From the NCBI GenBank assembly GCA_002709505.1, contig PARB01000046.1:1-49750 (forward strand): a DNA stretch of 49,750 nucleotides, written 5' to 3'. Positions within the stretch are counted from its first letter, which is position 1. Each line of letters starts with the position of its first letter. This DNA is from Paracoccaceae bacterium. Lineage in GTDB: Bacteria > Pseudomonadota > Alphaproteobacteria > Rhizobiales > Stappiaceae. The position numbers were made by a program, and so were the translations under genes. Below the pieces are notes generated by a model. It was not told where the DNA came from, did not search any database, and saw only the letters and a program-made list of their open reading frames with translations. Positions 18,755-27,056 of this stretch are shown piece after piece.

Positions 18755-19306
18755 CTATTCGGCCGCAGCGGGGAGGGCTGAGGCCGAAGCAGGGTCGAGG
18801 GTCTCGATGCGGGCGCGGTTCGCGGTCAGGAAGGCAATGTCCTGGCGAATGCAATGGCGTCCGTAGTCGAGAATGAAATTGGTCGGTTCATGGGCGCATT
18901 CCTGCGCGATGCCGTCGAGTTTGGCGAGTTCGTCATGCAGGTTCTGCAGCCGGTGGTCGATCGCCGCGCGAATGGTGTCGGCGCCGACGAGATCGGCGCA
19001 CATGGCAACCAGCAGGAACGGTGAGCGGAAGGTATCTGGGCCGGGCGTCTCGCTCAGCGCGTCGATGAAGGCGGCGCGGCCGGCCTCGGTAATCGAATAG
19101 ATCTTGCGCGACGGCTTGCCGCTTTGCGCTTCCTCGCGCACCGTCACCAGGCCGTCGGCCTCAAGGCGGGCAAGTGCGGGATAGATCGAGCCGAAGCTGG
19201 CGTCGACGAAATAGCTGTAGCGGCCCTCGGTGGAAAGCTTGCGGATCTCGTAGCCGGTCGCGTCACCAAAGCTGAGGATCGCGAGACACAGGGTCCGTAC
19301 GCTCAT
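18755..19306 (-). CDS. PadR-family transcriptional regulator
   Basis: A 183-residue winged-helix regulator. It starts MSVRTLCLAILSFGDATGYE, with the PadR recognition region FGSIYPALARLEADGLV and wing QSGKPSRKIYSITEAG. A long C-terminal helical part (PadR_C / Vir-like) serves dimerisation. The start at 19306 is supported by AAAGGA seven to twelve bases upstream; longer in-frame reading adds only an arginine-rich tail. It lies upstream of the efflux adaptor and pump on the same strand, so it is likely their local, drug-responsive repressor. Candidate operator at 19438-19454. Confidence 0.9.
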   Translation of the reverse strand: MSVRTLCLAILSFGDATGYEIRKLSTEGRYSYFVDASFGSIYPALARLEADGLVTVREEAQSGKPSRKIYSITEAGRAAFIDALSETPGPDTFRSPFLLVAMCADLVGADTIRAAIDHRLQNLHDELAKLDGIAQECAHEPTNFILDYGRHCIRQDIAFLTANRARIETLDPASASALPAAAE

Positions 19307-19692
19307 GAGGTGTCGTCCTTTCCGGGGCTGTCCCCGCATTCGGGCGCCCGCACCCTGTTCGTTGCGCCGCGCTCCGCATCTGCGTCGCGCCACACGGCTA
19401 TTGGGCGTGCAAGCTCTGCAATATTCGCAAGTCGTTATATATCGAGCCGATATACTGCCGTCTTATATATACCCCTGCGGGAATGGCGCAAGACCCAGCG
19501 TAAATTTTCAGGCGGAACTTGAAGTCGGGGAGGGCGGGGGCAAATAGACCGGTAGCGGGAAGCGGGACGGGCGCGTCCTTGCGAGGGCGGTCTGCGCCAA
19601 AGGGCCGCGTGGACTCCTGACCCGTCTCGGCTACAGTTTTGTGAAACGGTCCGGGCGGCGATACGCTCGGGCCCGGCAGGCGGAGAAAACCG
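19307..19692. other. intergenic region upstream of the padR-efflux operon
   Basis: This 386-nt gap separates divergent padR and the small membrane protein gene. Its only marked structure is the AT-rich block at about 19418-19470 that holds the inverted repeat described separately; the remaining part is GC-rich with no supported gene. Confidence 0.45.
19438..19454. promoter_or_regulatory. inverted repeat, candidate PadR operator
   Basis: TATATCG-AGC-CGATATA is a perfect 7-3-7 inverted repeat about 130 nt before padR, in an AT-rich island (TTATATATC... to TTATATATAC) that stands out from the GC-rich surroundings. On the minus strand the island offers TATAAG- and TATAAC-like -10 hexamers, so binding here would block padR-efflux transcription. 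Inference only. Confidence 0.5.
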
Positions 19693-20109
19693 ATGGCGAA
19701 TGACGAAACCGGTCGAGACGCACCGGCAGACGCTGCCGAGAGCACGGCGCCCGGCGGCCTGCGCGGTCTTTGGGCCTCTCCCTTCTTTCGGCTTCTGGCG
19801 ATCAACTGGCTGATCGGCGCCTTCGTCTCGGTGATGGTGCTCGGCGGCCTGATGGTTTTCGACACGGCGAACCTGCGCAGCCTCATTCTCAATTCCGAGG
19901 ATCCGGTCCTGCCGATGGTCGTGCTGCTCTTCGGGCTGATGATCACGCTGTGTTCGGCGGCGATGGGCGCCGCGGTCATGGCGCTGCCCGGCGAGGATCG
20001 CGGCGACAGCGGCGGCACGGGCGGCACGCGCGCGCGGATCGACGACGGATTTGCCGGCCTGTCCGGGCTCCGGCCCGCGCTTCAGCCGGTGCGGGTGCGC
20101 GCGCGTTAA
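19693..20109 (+). CDS. small two-span membrane protein of unknown function
   Basis: A 138-residue protein with a polar N-terminus and two hydrophobic segments: LLAINWLIGAFVSVMVLGGL at about 34-53 and VVLLFGLMITLCSAAMGAAV at about 76-95. A Gly/Arg-rich tail follows. GGCGGAG lies upstream of the ATG. I recognise no family. The unbroken frame with alphaproteobacterial-style membrane content argues that it is real. It precedes puuE by about 100 nt but shares no evident function. Confidence 0.6.
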   Translation: MANDETGRDAPADAAESTAPGGLRGLWASPFFRLLAINWLIGAFVSVMVLGGLMVFDTANLRSLILNSEDPVLPMVVLLFGLMITLCSAAMGAAVMALPGEDRGDSGGTGGTRARIDDGFAGLSGLRPALQPVRVRAR

Positions 20110-20211
20110 CGCTCCCGGTCGTGGGAATGTCTTGCATCGCAGCCGGGTTTTGGGTTTCTTCGCAACAGCATGCGTAGGCTCCCGCCGGGGGCGAACACGG
20201 GACCCATTTCC

Positions 20212-21120
20212 ATGAGCGACACCTATCCGCGCGATCTGATCGGCTACGGACGCGAGACGCCCGACCCGCAATGGCCGAATGGTGCCAAGGTCGCGGTTCA
20301 GTTCGTCCTCAACTACGAAGAGGGCGGCGAGAACTGCATCCTGCATGGCGACACGCACTCCGAGGCCTTCCTGTCGGAGATCGTCGGGGCGGCGGCCTGG
20401 ACGCGCCAGCGCCACATGAACATGGAATCGATCTACGAATACGGCTCGCGCGCCGGCTTCTGGCGGCTGTGGCGGATGTTCACGAGCCGCGCCATGCCGC
20501 TCACCGTCTATGGCGTCGCCACCGCGCTGCAGCGCAACCCGGATGCGGTCGAGGCCATGAACGAGGCCGGCTGGGAGATCGCCTCGCACGGCCTCAAGTG
20601 GATCGAATACAAGGATTTCTCGCGCGATGACGAACGCCGTCACATGGAAGAGGCGATCCGCATCCACGAGGAGGTGACCGGCTCGCGTCCGCTCGGCTGG
20701 TACACGGGCCGTTCGTCGGAGCACACCCGCGATCTGGTCATGGAGGAGGGCGGCTTCCTCTATGATTCCGACAGCTATGCCGACGATCTGCCCTATTGGG
20801 TGGAGGGGCCGTCGGCGCCGCATCTGGTCATTCCCTATACGTTGGACGCCAACGACATGCGCTTTGCCACGTCGCAGGGCTTCAACTCGGGCGACCAGTT
20901 CTTCACCTATCTCAAGGACACATTCGACACGCTCTATGCCGAAGGTGTCGCCGGCGCGCCGAAAATGATGTCCGTCGGCCTGCATTGCCGCCTCGTCGGG
21001 CGTCCGGGACGCGCGGCGGCGCTGGCGCGCTTCCTCGACTATGTTGCCTCTCACGAGGACGCCTGGGTCGCACGCCGCATCGACATCGCCTGGCACTGGC
21101 ATGCCCATCACGCCGGCTGA
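20212..21120 (+). CDS. puuE: allantoinase PuuE, polysaccharide-deacetylase fold
   Basis: A 302-residue enzyme of the NodB-like fold. It matches the cofactor-independent allantoinase PuuE closely by eye: YPRDLIGYGRETPDPQWP, FVLNYEEGGENCILHGD, MESIYEYGSRAGFWRL, GFLYDSDSYADDLPYW and MSVGLHCRLVGRP. It would hydrolyse allantoin to allantoate in purine nitrogen salvage. The start at 20212 is set by the conserved N-terminus; an upstream ATG (20170) adds unrelated residues. No uricase, HIU hydrolase or allantoicase gene is in the window, so it is isolated here. It ends just before paaX. Confidence 0.85.
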   Translation: MSDTYPRDLIGYGRETPDPQWPNGAKVAVQFVLNYEEGGENCILHGDTHSEAFLSEIVGAAAWTRQRHMNMESIYEYGSRAGFWRLWRMFTSRAMPLTVYGVATALQRNPDAVEAMNEAGWEIASHGLKWIEYKDFSRDDERRHMEEAIRIHEEVTGSRPLGWYTGRSSEHTRDLVMEEGGFLYDSDSYADDLPYWVEGPSAPHLVIPYTLDANDMRFATSQGFNSGDQFFTYLKDTFDTLYAEGVAGAPKMMSVGLHCRLVGRPGRAAALARFLDYVASHEDAWVARRIDIAWHWHAHHAG

Positions 21121-21127
21121 GGCGGGC

Positions 21128-22027
21128 GTGTCTCACGACAGAAAAGATCCCGACGCCTGTGTCGCGGCGCTTGTCGAGCGGCTGCAGGCGACGCAGCCGT
21201 TGCGTGTCTGGTCGCTGATCGTCACGATTTTCGGCGATATGGTCGCGCCGCGCGGCGGCGAGGTCTGGGCCGGGACGCTTTCCGATCTGCTTTCCGAAAT
21301 GCGTATCGACGCGGCTGCGGTGCGCGCCGCGCTCTCTCGACTTGCCCGAGACGGCTGGGTCGACCGGATGAAGGTCGGACGGCTCAGCTACTACCGGCTT
21401 TCGGCGCAGGGGCAAAAAGTCTTCGTGCCGGCGCTTGCGCGCGTCTACCGGCTGAGCGGCGACGCGCGGGCCGCCGCCGCCTTGCGCATCGTGGTGCTTC
21501 CCGAGGGCGAGGACCGTGGCGCGCTTCGCGACGGCGCGTTGAAGTCGGGCTACGGCGCGCTGGGCCCGACGGTGCTCCTCGGCACCTCCGCCAGCCCGCC
21601 GCTGGAGGGGCCGGGCGCGGACCGTTGCACCCACCTTGCCGCCGAGGTGATCGGCGGATCGGCGGCCGATCTTGCGGCACGCGCCTTCGACCTGCCGCCG
21701 CTCGCCGAGCGCTACCGGCGGTTCATCTTGGCCTTTTCGCCCCTCGATGCCGCCCTTGCCGCGGGCGGTGCCCCGTCGGGTGCCGCCGCGATGGTCGCCC
21801 GTACGCTGCTCATTCACGATTATCGCCGACTGATCCTGCGCGATCCGATGCTCGCCGCAGACCTGCTGCCGCCCGACTGGCCGGGCGCCGAGGCCAACGC
21901 GCTGACCGCCCGGCTTTACGCCGCGCTGCGCCCCGGCGCGGAGCGCTGGATTGCCGAAAACGGCCGGTCCAGCAGCGGTGACCTGCCGGCCCGGGCCGCC
22001 GGGGACAGCGCCCGTTTTTCCTCTTAG
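21128..22027 (+). CDS. paaX: PaaX, phenylacetate-responsive repressor
   Basis: About 299 residues. The N-terminal winged helix (PLRVWSLIVTIFGDMVAPRG, then VRAALSRLARDGWVDRMKVG and RLSYYRLSAQG) and the C-terminal domain (LPPLAERYRRFILAF, then LLIHDYRRLILRDPMLAADL and LPPDWPG) match PaaX, the GntR-like repressor released by phenylacetyl-CoA. GTG 21128 is preferred because GAGG lies five bases upstream; ATG 21101 in the same frame would overlap puuE by 20 nt. It lies directly before paaABCDE, and the operator at 22065-22107 is its likely target. Confidence 0.88.
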   Translation: MSHDRKDPDACVAALVERLQATQPLRVWSLIVTIFGDMVAPRGGEVWAGTLSDLLSEMRIDAAAVRAALSRLARDGWVDRMKVGRLSYYRLSAQGQKVFVPALARVYRLSGDARAAAALRIVVLPEGEDRGALRDGALKSGYGALGPTVLLGTSASPPLEGPGADRCTHLAAEVIGGSAADLAARAFDLPPLAERYRRFILAFSPLDAALAAGGAPSGAAAMVARTLLIHDYRRLILRDPMLAADLLPPDWPGAEANALTARLYAALRPGAERWIAENGRSSSGDLPARAAGDSARFSS

Positions 22028-22064
22028 TTTCGTGATTTCAGAGACTTGCCGCAGCGCATCCTAT

Positions 22065-22107
22065 TATGTGACAAAAAATGCTTGAAGCTGGAAATATTCG
22101 TCACGTA
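22065..22107. promoter_or_regulatory. candidate PaaX operator, inverted repeat with 27-nt gap
   Basis: TATGTGAC (22065-22072) and GTCACGTA (22100-22107) are inverted with seven of eight pairs matching. They are separated by exactly 27 nt. The E. coli PaaX site is also two hexamer arms 27 nt apart, although with a different arm sequence. The arms bracket the paaA promoter, so bound PaaX would close it. Confidence 0.7.
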
Positions 22108-22111
22108 TAGT
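22082..22111 (+). promoter_or_regulatory. paaABCDE sigma-70-type promoter
   Basis: TTGAAG (22082-22087) and TATAGT (22106-22111) are 18 nt apart, four and five of six to consensus. They lie 85 nt before the paaA start and inside or overlapping the PaaX inverted repeat. Confidence 0.65.
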
Positions 22112-22195
22112 CCGTGCATGCCGGCGCGGAACGGGATGGATCCGCGCGTCTTTTTCCGGAAACGGACGACGGACGGTTCGAGGAGGTTTCAGCGG

Positions 22196-23197
22196 ATGTA
22201 TACCCAGGCACTCAATGCGCGCGACACCGAGGCAGGCGCCGTCGAGGACGCGGATCGCGTCGCGGCGTTCCAGGCGCGGGTGGATGCGGAAGAGAAGATC
22301 GAGCCGAACGACTGGATGCCGGAGGGCTACCGCAAGACGCTGGTGCGCCAGATCTCGCAGCACGCCCATTCCGAGATCGTCGGCATGCTGCCGGAGGGCA
22401 ACTGGATTTCCCGCGCGCCGACCCTGAAGCGCAAGGCGGCGCTTCTTGCCAAGGTGCAGGACGAGGGCGGCCACGGGCTTTATCTCTATTCCGCCGCCGA
22501 GACGCTGGGCGTGTCGCGCGAGGAGCTGACCGAGCAGCTTCTCTCCGGCAAGGCGAAATATTCCTCGATCTTCAACTACCCGACGCTGACCTGGGCCGAT
22601 ATCGGCGCCATCGGCTGGCTGGTCGACGGCGCGGCGATCATGAACCAGATCCCGCTGTGCCGCTGCTCCTTCGGGCCCTATTCGCGCGCGATGATCCGCG
22701 TCTGCAAGGAAGAGAGCTTCCACCAGCGCCAGGGCTACGAGCTGCTGCTGGAGATGGTCCGCTCGTCGGAAGAGCAGAAGGAGATGGTCCAGGACGCGCT
22801 GAACCGCTGGTGGTGGCCGTCGCTGATGATGTTCGGCCCCTCCGACACCGACAGCCAGCATTCCGCCCAGTCGATGGCCTGGAAGATCAAGCGCTTCACC
22901 AACGACGAGCTGCGCCAGAAGTTCGTCGACGCGACGGTGCCGCAGGCGCATTACCTCGGCCTGACCATTCCCGACGACAAGCTCTCCTTCAACGAGGCGA
23001 CCGGCCACTGGGAGTTCGGCGAGATCGACTGGGACGAGTTCATGCGGGTGATCGCCGGCAACGGGCCGTGCAACCGCGAGCGGCTCGCCGCGCGCAAGAA
23101 GGCGCATGCGGACGGCGCCTGGGTGCGCGAGGCGGCGCTTGCCTATTCGAGGAAGCGGGCCGACCGCCGCGAGGCCGCACGCCACGCGGCCGAGTGA
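22196..23197 (+). CDS. paaA: 1,2-phenylacetyl-CoA epoxidase, catalytic subunit PaaA
   Basis: A 333-residue diiron oxygenase alpha subunit. PaaABCE adds one oxygen atom to the ring of phenylacetyl-CoA to give the 1,2-epoxide, using NADPH. Ferritin-like metal-binding signatures are present as [11 protein letters not shown] and [13 protein letters not shown] (each with Glu and His ligands). [17 protein letters not shown] and [12 protein letters not shown] are characteristic of PaaA. A strong AGGAGG RBS lies 10 nt before ATG 22196. It is first in the five-gene paaABCDE run. Confidence 0.96.
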   Translation: MYTQALNARDTEAGAVEDADRVAAFQARVDAEEKIEPNDWMPEGYRKTLVRQISQHAHSEIVGMLPEGNWISRAPTLKRKAALLAKVQDEGGHGLYLYSAAETLGVSREELTEQLLSGKAKYSSIFNYPTLTWADIGAIGWLVDGAAIMNQIPLCRCSFGPYSRAMIRVCKEESFHQRQGYELLLEMVRSSEEQKEMVQDALNRWWWPSLMMFGPSDTDSQHSAQSMAWKIKRFTNDELRQKFVDATVPQAHYLGLTIPDDKLSFNEATGHWEFGEIDWDEFMRVIAGNGPCNRERLAARKKAHADGAWVREAALAYSRKRADRREAARHAAE

Positions 23198-23231
23198 GCC
23201 GCCGGAAGAGATGCCTGAGGGAGAGACGAAC

Positions 23232-23519
23232 ATGACCGAGAAAACCACACCGCTTTGGGAAGTCTTCATCCGTTCGCGCACCGGCATGGCGCATCGCCAT
23301 TGCGGCTCCGTGCATGCGGCTGACGCGGAAATGGCGCTGCAGGCGGCGCGCGACGTCTACACGCGGCGCGGCGAGGGCCTGTCGATCTGGGTGGTGCCGT
23401 CCTCCGAGATCATTGCCTCCGATCCGGCGCAGAAGGACGAGTTGTTCGAGCCGACCGCCTCCAAGATCTACCGTCATCCGACCTTCTACGAGATCCCCGA
23501 AGAAGTCGGAAACATGTGA
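23232..23519 (+). CDS. paaB: 1,2-phenylacetyl-CoA epoxidase subunit PaaB
   Basis: A 95-residue small subunit of the epoxidase. It reads LWEVFIRSRTGMAHRHCGSV, AARDVYTRRGEGLSIWVVPS and ends in FYEIPEEVGNM, all standard for PaaB. It helps bring the A/C oxygenase core together with the reductase PaaE. It lies between paaA and paaC with a short gap and an RBS (GGGAGAG). Confidence 0.95.
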   Translation: MTEKTTPLWEVFIRSRTGMAHRHCGSVHAADAEMALQAARDVYTRRGEGLSIWVVPSSEIIASDPAQKDELFEPTASKIYRHPTFYEIPEEVGNM

Positions 23520-23536
23520 GCGGCGGGAGAGACGCG

Positions 23537-24289
23537 ATGACCAGCGACCTTTTCACCTACACGCTTCGCCTTGCCGACGATGCGGCCATCCTCGGCCAGC
23601 GGCTCGGCGAATGGTGCGGCCATGCGCCGACCCTTGAAGAAGACATCGGCCTTGCCAATGTCGCGCTCGACCACATCGGCCAAGCGCGCAACCTTTACTC
23701 TTATGCCGGCGAGGTCGAGGGCGCGGGCCGCGACGAGGACCAGCTCTGCTTCCTGCGCAAGGAGCGCGAGTTCGGCAACTGCCTGCTGGTGGAACAGCCG
23801 AACGGCGATTTCGCGCAGACCATCGCGCGCCAGCTGTTCTTCTCCGCCTTCATGCTGCCGTTCTGGCGCAAGCTGACCGGCTCCAGGGACGAGACGCTCG
23901 CCGCCATCGCCGCCAAGGCGGAGAAGGAAGCGGCCTATCACCTGCGCCATTCCGGTGAATGGACGATCCGCCTTGGCGACGGCACGGCGGAAAGCCGCGC
24001 TCGCATGCAGGACGCCATCGATCTTCTGTGGCCGTACACGGGCGAGCTTTTCGAGGTCGACGGCGTGGTGGAACGTCTGGTGGCGGACGGCATTGCCGTC
24101 GACCCCGAGACCATCCGCGACGAATGGCACGCGACCTTGCGCCGGGTGTGCGACGATGCGACGCTGACGCTGCCGCCCGTGGGCTGGATGCAGTCGGGCG
24201 GACGCTCGGGCCGGCATTCGGAGAGCTTCGGGCATCTGCTTTCCGAGATGCAGTACATGCAGCGCGCCTATCCCGGGATGCGGTGGTGA
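23537..24289 (+). CDS. paaC: 1,2-phenylacetyl-CoA epoxidase structural subunit PaaC
   Basis: A 250-residue ferritin-like beta subunit that pairs with PaaA but does not do the chemistry. Typical segments are LADDAAILGQRLGEWCGHAP, LANVALDHIGQARNLY, EKEAAYHLRHSGEWTIRLGD and SGGRSGRHSESFGHLLSEMQ. ATG 23537 follows an RBS (GGGAGAG). It is 2 nt from paaD, consistent with coupled translation. Confidence 0.95.
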   Translation: MTSDLFTYTLRLADDAAILGQRLGEWCGHAPTLEEDIGLANVALDHIGQARNLYSYAGEVEGAGRDEDQLCFLRKEREFGNCLLVEQPNGDFAQTIARQLFFSAFMLPFWRKLTGSRDETLAAIAAKAEKEAAYHLRHSGEWTIRLGDGTAESRARMQDAIDLLWPYTGELFEVDGVVERLVADGIAVDPETIRDEWHATLRRVCDDATLTLPPVGWMQSGGRSGRHSESFGHLLSEMQYMQRAYPGMRW

Positions 24290-24291
24290 CC

Positions 24292-24810
24292 ATGGCCACC
24301 GATCAGCGGATCGCCGCCATCGACACCGCTGCGGCCCGCATGCGTGCCTGGGAGATCGCGGCCGAGGTGCCGGACCCCGAGGTTCCGGTGCTGACCATCG
24401 GCGATCTCGGCGTGTTGCGCGACGTGCGGCTGATGGAGGACGGCGCGGTCGAGGTCGACATCACGCCGACCTACACCGGTTGTCCGGCCATGTCGGTCTT
24501 CACCATGGACATCGAGACCGCGCTGCTGAAGGCCGGTTTCCCGTCCGTGCGCATCAAGACCGTGCTGTCGCCGGCCTGGACCACCGACTGGCTGAGCGAC
24601 GAGGCGCGCGAGAAGCTGCGCGCCTATGGCATCGCGCCGCCGGCCGGCAAGGCCTCGCGCCGGGCGCTCTTCGGCGACGACGAGGTCGCCTGTCCGCGCT
24701 GCGGCTCGCTTGCCACCGAAAAGGTCTCGGAGTTCGGCTCCACCGCCTGCAAGGCGCTGTGGCGTTGCACCGCCTGCGCCGAGCCCTTCGACTATTTCAA
24801 GTGTCACTGA
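24292..24810 (+). CDS. paaD: PaaD, MIP18/DUF59-type Fe-S maturation factor
   Basis: A 172-residue protein. The DUF59 core is PDPEVPVLTIGDLGVLRDV, then DITPTYTGCPAMSVFTMDIE with the conserved cysteine. The C-terminus carries a four-cysteine metal site (CPRCGS, then CTACAEPFDYFKCH). PaaD is needed for epoxidase activity in vivo and is thought to mature the Fe-S cluster of PaaE or the diiron centre. It starts 2 nt after paaC. Confidence 0.94.
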   Translation: MATDQRIAAIDTAAARMRAWEIAAEVPDPEVPVLTIGDLGVLRDVRLMEDGAVEVDITPTYTGCPAMSVFTMDIETALLKAGFPSVRIKTVLSPAWTTDWLSDEAREKLRAYGIAPPAGKASRRALFGDDEVACPRCGSLATEKVSEFGSTACKALWRCTACAEPFDYFKCH

Positions 24811-24867
24811 TCGAAATCTGACAGCAAATTCCGGCGCGGATCGCCGGTTGTGAGGGAGGAACTCCGC

Positions 24868-25947
24868 ATGTCGCCGCGTTTTCATGCGTTGAAGGTCAAG
24901 GATGTCCGGCGCGAGACCGCCGAGGCGGTGTCGATCTCCTTCGAGGTGCCGGAGGAGCTGCGCGAGGCCTATCGTTTTTCCGCCGGACAATATCTGACGC
25001 TGCGCAGGATGATCGGCGGCGAGGACGTGCGCCGGTCCTATTCGATCTGCGCCGGCGAGGACGACGGCGAGCTGCGCGTCGCGGTGAAGAAGATCGACGG
25101 CGGCGTCTTCTCCTCCTTCGCCAACGAGAACGTCAGCCCCGGCGACGAGATCGACGTGATGACGCCCTCGGGGCGCTTCCTTCTGCCGCAACACGAGGGC
25201 GGCAAGCGCACTCTGATCGCCATTGCCGCCGGCTCCGGCATCACGCCGGTGCTTGCCATGATCCGCACGGTGCTGACCCGCGAGCCGGAGAGCGAGTTCT
25301 ATCTCTTCTACGGCAACAAGACCGCGCAGAGCATCATTTTCAAGGAAGAGATCGAGAACCTGAAGGACCTGTTCCCGACACGGCTCGGCGTCTTCCACGT
25401 GCTGTCGCGCGAGACGCAGGACGTCGACATGCTGTCGGGCCGCCTCGACGCCGACAAGCTCCAGGTGCTTCTGACCCACGCCGTTCCTGCAAAGGACGCC
25501 GACGGGATTTTCCTTTGCGGCCCGGGCGAGATGATCGAGACGGCGACCGGCGCGCTATCCGCGCTCGGCATCGACGAGGGCCGCATCCACCGCGAGTTCT
25601 TCACCCCCGCCGACGGCTCCGCGCCCCATGCGCCGAAGCCTGCCCATGACGGGGCCGACACCGACCACGCGGCGACCGCCGAACTCATCATCGACGGCAC
25701 CCGCGTGAGCGTTCCGGTTGCGGCGGGCGAGACCATCGTCGACGCCGCTATCCGCGCCGGCATCGAGGCGCCATACTCCTGCAAGGGCGGCATGTGCTGC
25801 ACCTGCCGCGCGAAGGTCGAGAGCGGCGAGGTCGACATGGCGGTGAACTACTCGCTGGAACCCTGGGAAGTCGACGCCGGCTTCGTCCTCACCTGCCAGT
25901 CCCGCCCCGTCAGCAAGACGGTGGTCCTCGACTACGACGCGATGTGA
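24868..25947 (+). CDS. paaE: 1,2-phenylacetyl-CoA epoxidase reductase PaaE
   Basis: A 359-residue electron-transfer subunit. The N-terminal FAD part (AGQYLTLRR, then RRSYSIC) and NADPH part (AGSGITPVLAMIRTVL, then GPGEMIETA) resemble ferredoxin-NADP reductase. The last 90 residues form a plant-type [2Fe-2S] domain with ligands in CKGGMCCTC plus the cysteine in LTCQSRP. It passes electrons from NADPH to the PaaA diiron site. A GGGAGGA RBS precedes the ATG. It is the last gene of the run and is followed by a GC-rich hairpin. Confidence 0.96.
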   Translation: MSPRFHALKVKDVRRETAEAVSISFEVPEELREAYRFSAGQYLTLRRMIGGEDVRRSYSICAGEDDGELRVAVKKIDGGVFSSFANENVSPGDEIDVMTPSGRFLLPQHEGGKRTLIAIAAGSGITPVLAMIRTVLTREPESEFYLFYGNKTAQSIIFKEEIENLKDLFPTRLGVFHVLSRETQDVDMLSGRLDADKLQVLLTHAVPAKDADGIFLCGPGEMIETATGALSALGIDEGRIHREFFTPADGSAPHAPKPAHDGADTDHAATAELIIDGTRVSVPVAAGETIVDAAIRAGIEAPYSCKGGMCCTCRAKVESGEVDMAVNYSLEPWEVDAGFVLTCQSRPVSKTVVLDYDAM

Positions 25948-25965
25948 GGGGACTGGATGCAGATA

Positions 25966-25991
25966 CGCCGCGGTCCTGACGGATCGCGGCG
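25966..25991. terminator. hairpin between convergent paaE and the secreted protein gene
   Basis: CGCCGCGGTCC and GGATCGCGGCG pair over 11 positions (one G-U) around a TGAC loop. There is no T-run, so it may be a weak terminator or mRNA 3-prime stabiliser for both convergent transcripts. Confidence 0.5.
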
Positions 25992-26013
25992 CCTGCGGAT
26001 CAATCGGCGGAGC

Positions 26014-26670
26014 TTACCACTTCCAGGGCTGCAGCGGGTTTTTTACCGCGTTGCCAATCACGCCATTGTCCTTGTTCAGGTCGACGCCCACCAGCTTGCC
26101 GACGTCGTTGCGAGCCTTCGGAATGAAACCGCCCTTGCCACCGAACGGGCGTCCCGCGCGCCATTCGTAGGTGTCGATCTGCGCGATCTCCGGACGGCCG
26201 ATGATGTTGCCGGCAAGCTGGCCCGGAAGGGTGAGGATTTCGACGCCGGTTTGCAGGTGCTTGCCGTCCTCCATTTCCTTCTGCGCGTTGGCGTTGATGT
26301 TTTCCTGCTGTGTCTCGAAACGTGCGTTCAGGGCCGCACGCTCCAGATTGCGGGAATCGGAAATCAGGTCGCGGGCGTCGAGGATCCGGTAGGTGCGGTC
26401 CTCCCACACGTAGATGAGCGTGTCGACCGGGATGCCGGCTGCCTGCGCCTTTTCAATGCGGGTGTCGATATCCGCAAGTGCGGGATTGAACCGCGCGTCG
26501 ATATCGGCCCAGCGGGCATTGTAGGCGGCGGTCGCATTCGCGAGTTTTTCGGACGCTTCGGCCTGCGGCAGGAACGAACGCTCCGAGGCCTGGGTGGGCA
26601 GGCCAGTCAGGCCGATGCAAAGCAGGGCGGTGCCTGCAAGTGCGGCCGCCTTTTTTACGTTGAAGGTCAT
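26014..26670 (-). CDS. secreted protein of unknown function
   Basis: A 218-residue protein with a Sec signal peptide (AAALAGTALLCIGLTGLP, cleavage near TQA-SE). The mature part is mostly charged helix (residues about 30-140, coiled-coil-like NARFETQQENINANAQKEM) and ends in a Gly/Trp-containing tail (GRPFGGKGGFIPKARND, ending PLQPWKW). No family recognised. It sits on the opposite strand between the two phenylacetate gene groups. Its own promoter would lie in the AT-rich stretch after 26670. No link to phenylacetate is visible. Confidence 0.75.
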   Translation of the reverse strand: MTFNVKKAAALAGTALLCIGLTGLPTQASERSFLPQAEASEKLANATAAYNARWADIDARFNPALADIDTRIEKAQAAGIPVDTLIYVWEDRTYRILDARDLISDSRNLERAALNARFETQQENINANAQKEMEDGKHLQTGVEILTLPGQLAGNIIGRPEIAQIDTYEWRAGRPFGGKGGFIPKARNDVGKLVGVDLNKDNGVIGNAVKNPLQPWKW

Positions 26671-27056
26671 GACGGTCCCCTTCTGGGTTGGTGTCTTTCA
26701 TCAACACGGAAAGGGTAGGACGACCTCGATGAACCCAATCTGAGCGCGCATTTATTCTAAATTCATCTTCTCGTTGATGGGGCGTTGTTCCGGATGCAGC
26801 CCCACGCTCCGCCGTCGTCCCGGACCTGATCCGGGACCCATGCGTTCCCGGAACCGTGGCGAGGGCGCGCCGGTGCGTGATGCAGGCGCGGGGACACCCG
26901 CTGCCGAAACGGATGCCAATGGACCCCGGCTCGGGGGCCGGGTTGACGGTCGAGGGGGAGGGCGGCTTCGGAGCGCTTCAATTCTCTCGTCGTCGCGGCG
27001 CCGTCCATATCTCCACAGATCTCAGCGTTCCGCCGCAGGCAGCCCACTCTCCGAAC
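26671..27056. other. 386-nt intergenic region without genes
   Basis: This region lies between the secreted protein start and the amine oxidase stop. The first 100 nt are AT-rich and probably hold the secreted protein promoter. The middle holds the two-hairpin extragenic repeat (26811-26950). The rest has no supported frame. Confidence 0.5.
26811..26950. repeat. alphaproteobacterial extragenic two-hairpin repeat
   Basis: One end has GTCGTCCCGGACCTGATCCG and onward, a hairpin with CCCGGA/TCCGGG arms (26819-26835) followed by GACCCATG. The other end has AATGGACCCCGGCTC and onward, a hairpin with CCCGGC/GCCGGG arms (26925-26942) followed by TTGACGGTCGAGG. This layout is familiar from dispersed intergenic repeats in alphaproteobacterial genomes. 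Only one copy is in the window, so its repetitive nature rests on recall rather than comparison. Confidence 0.6.
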
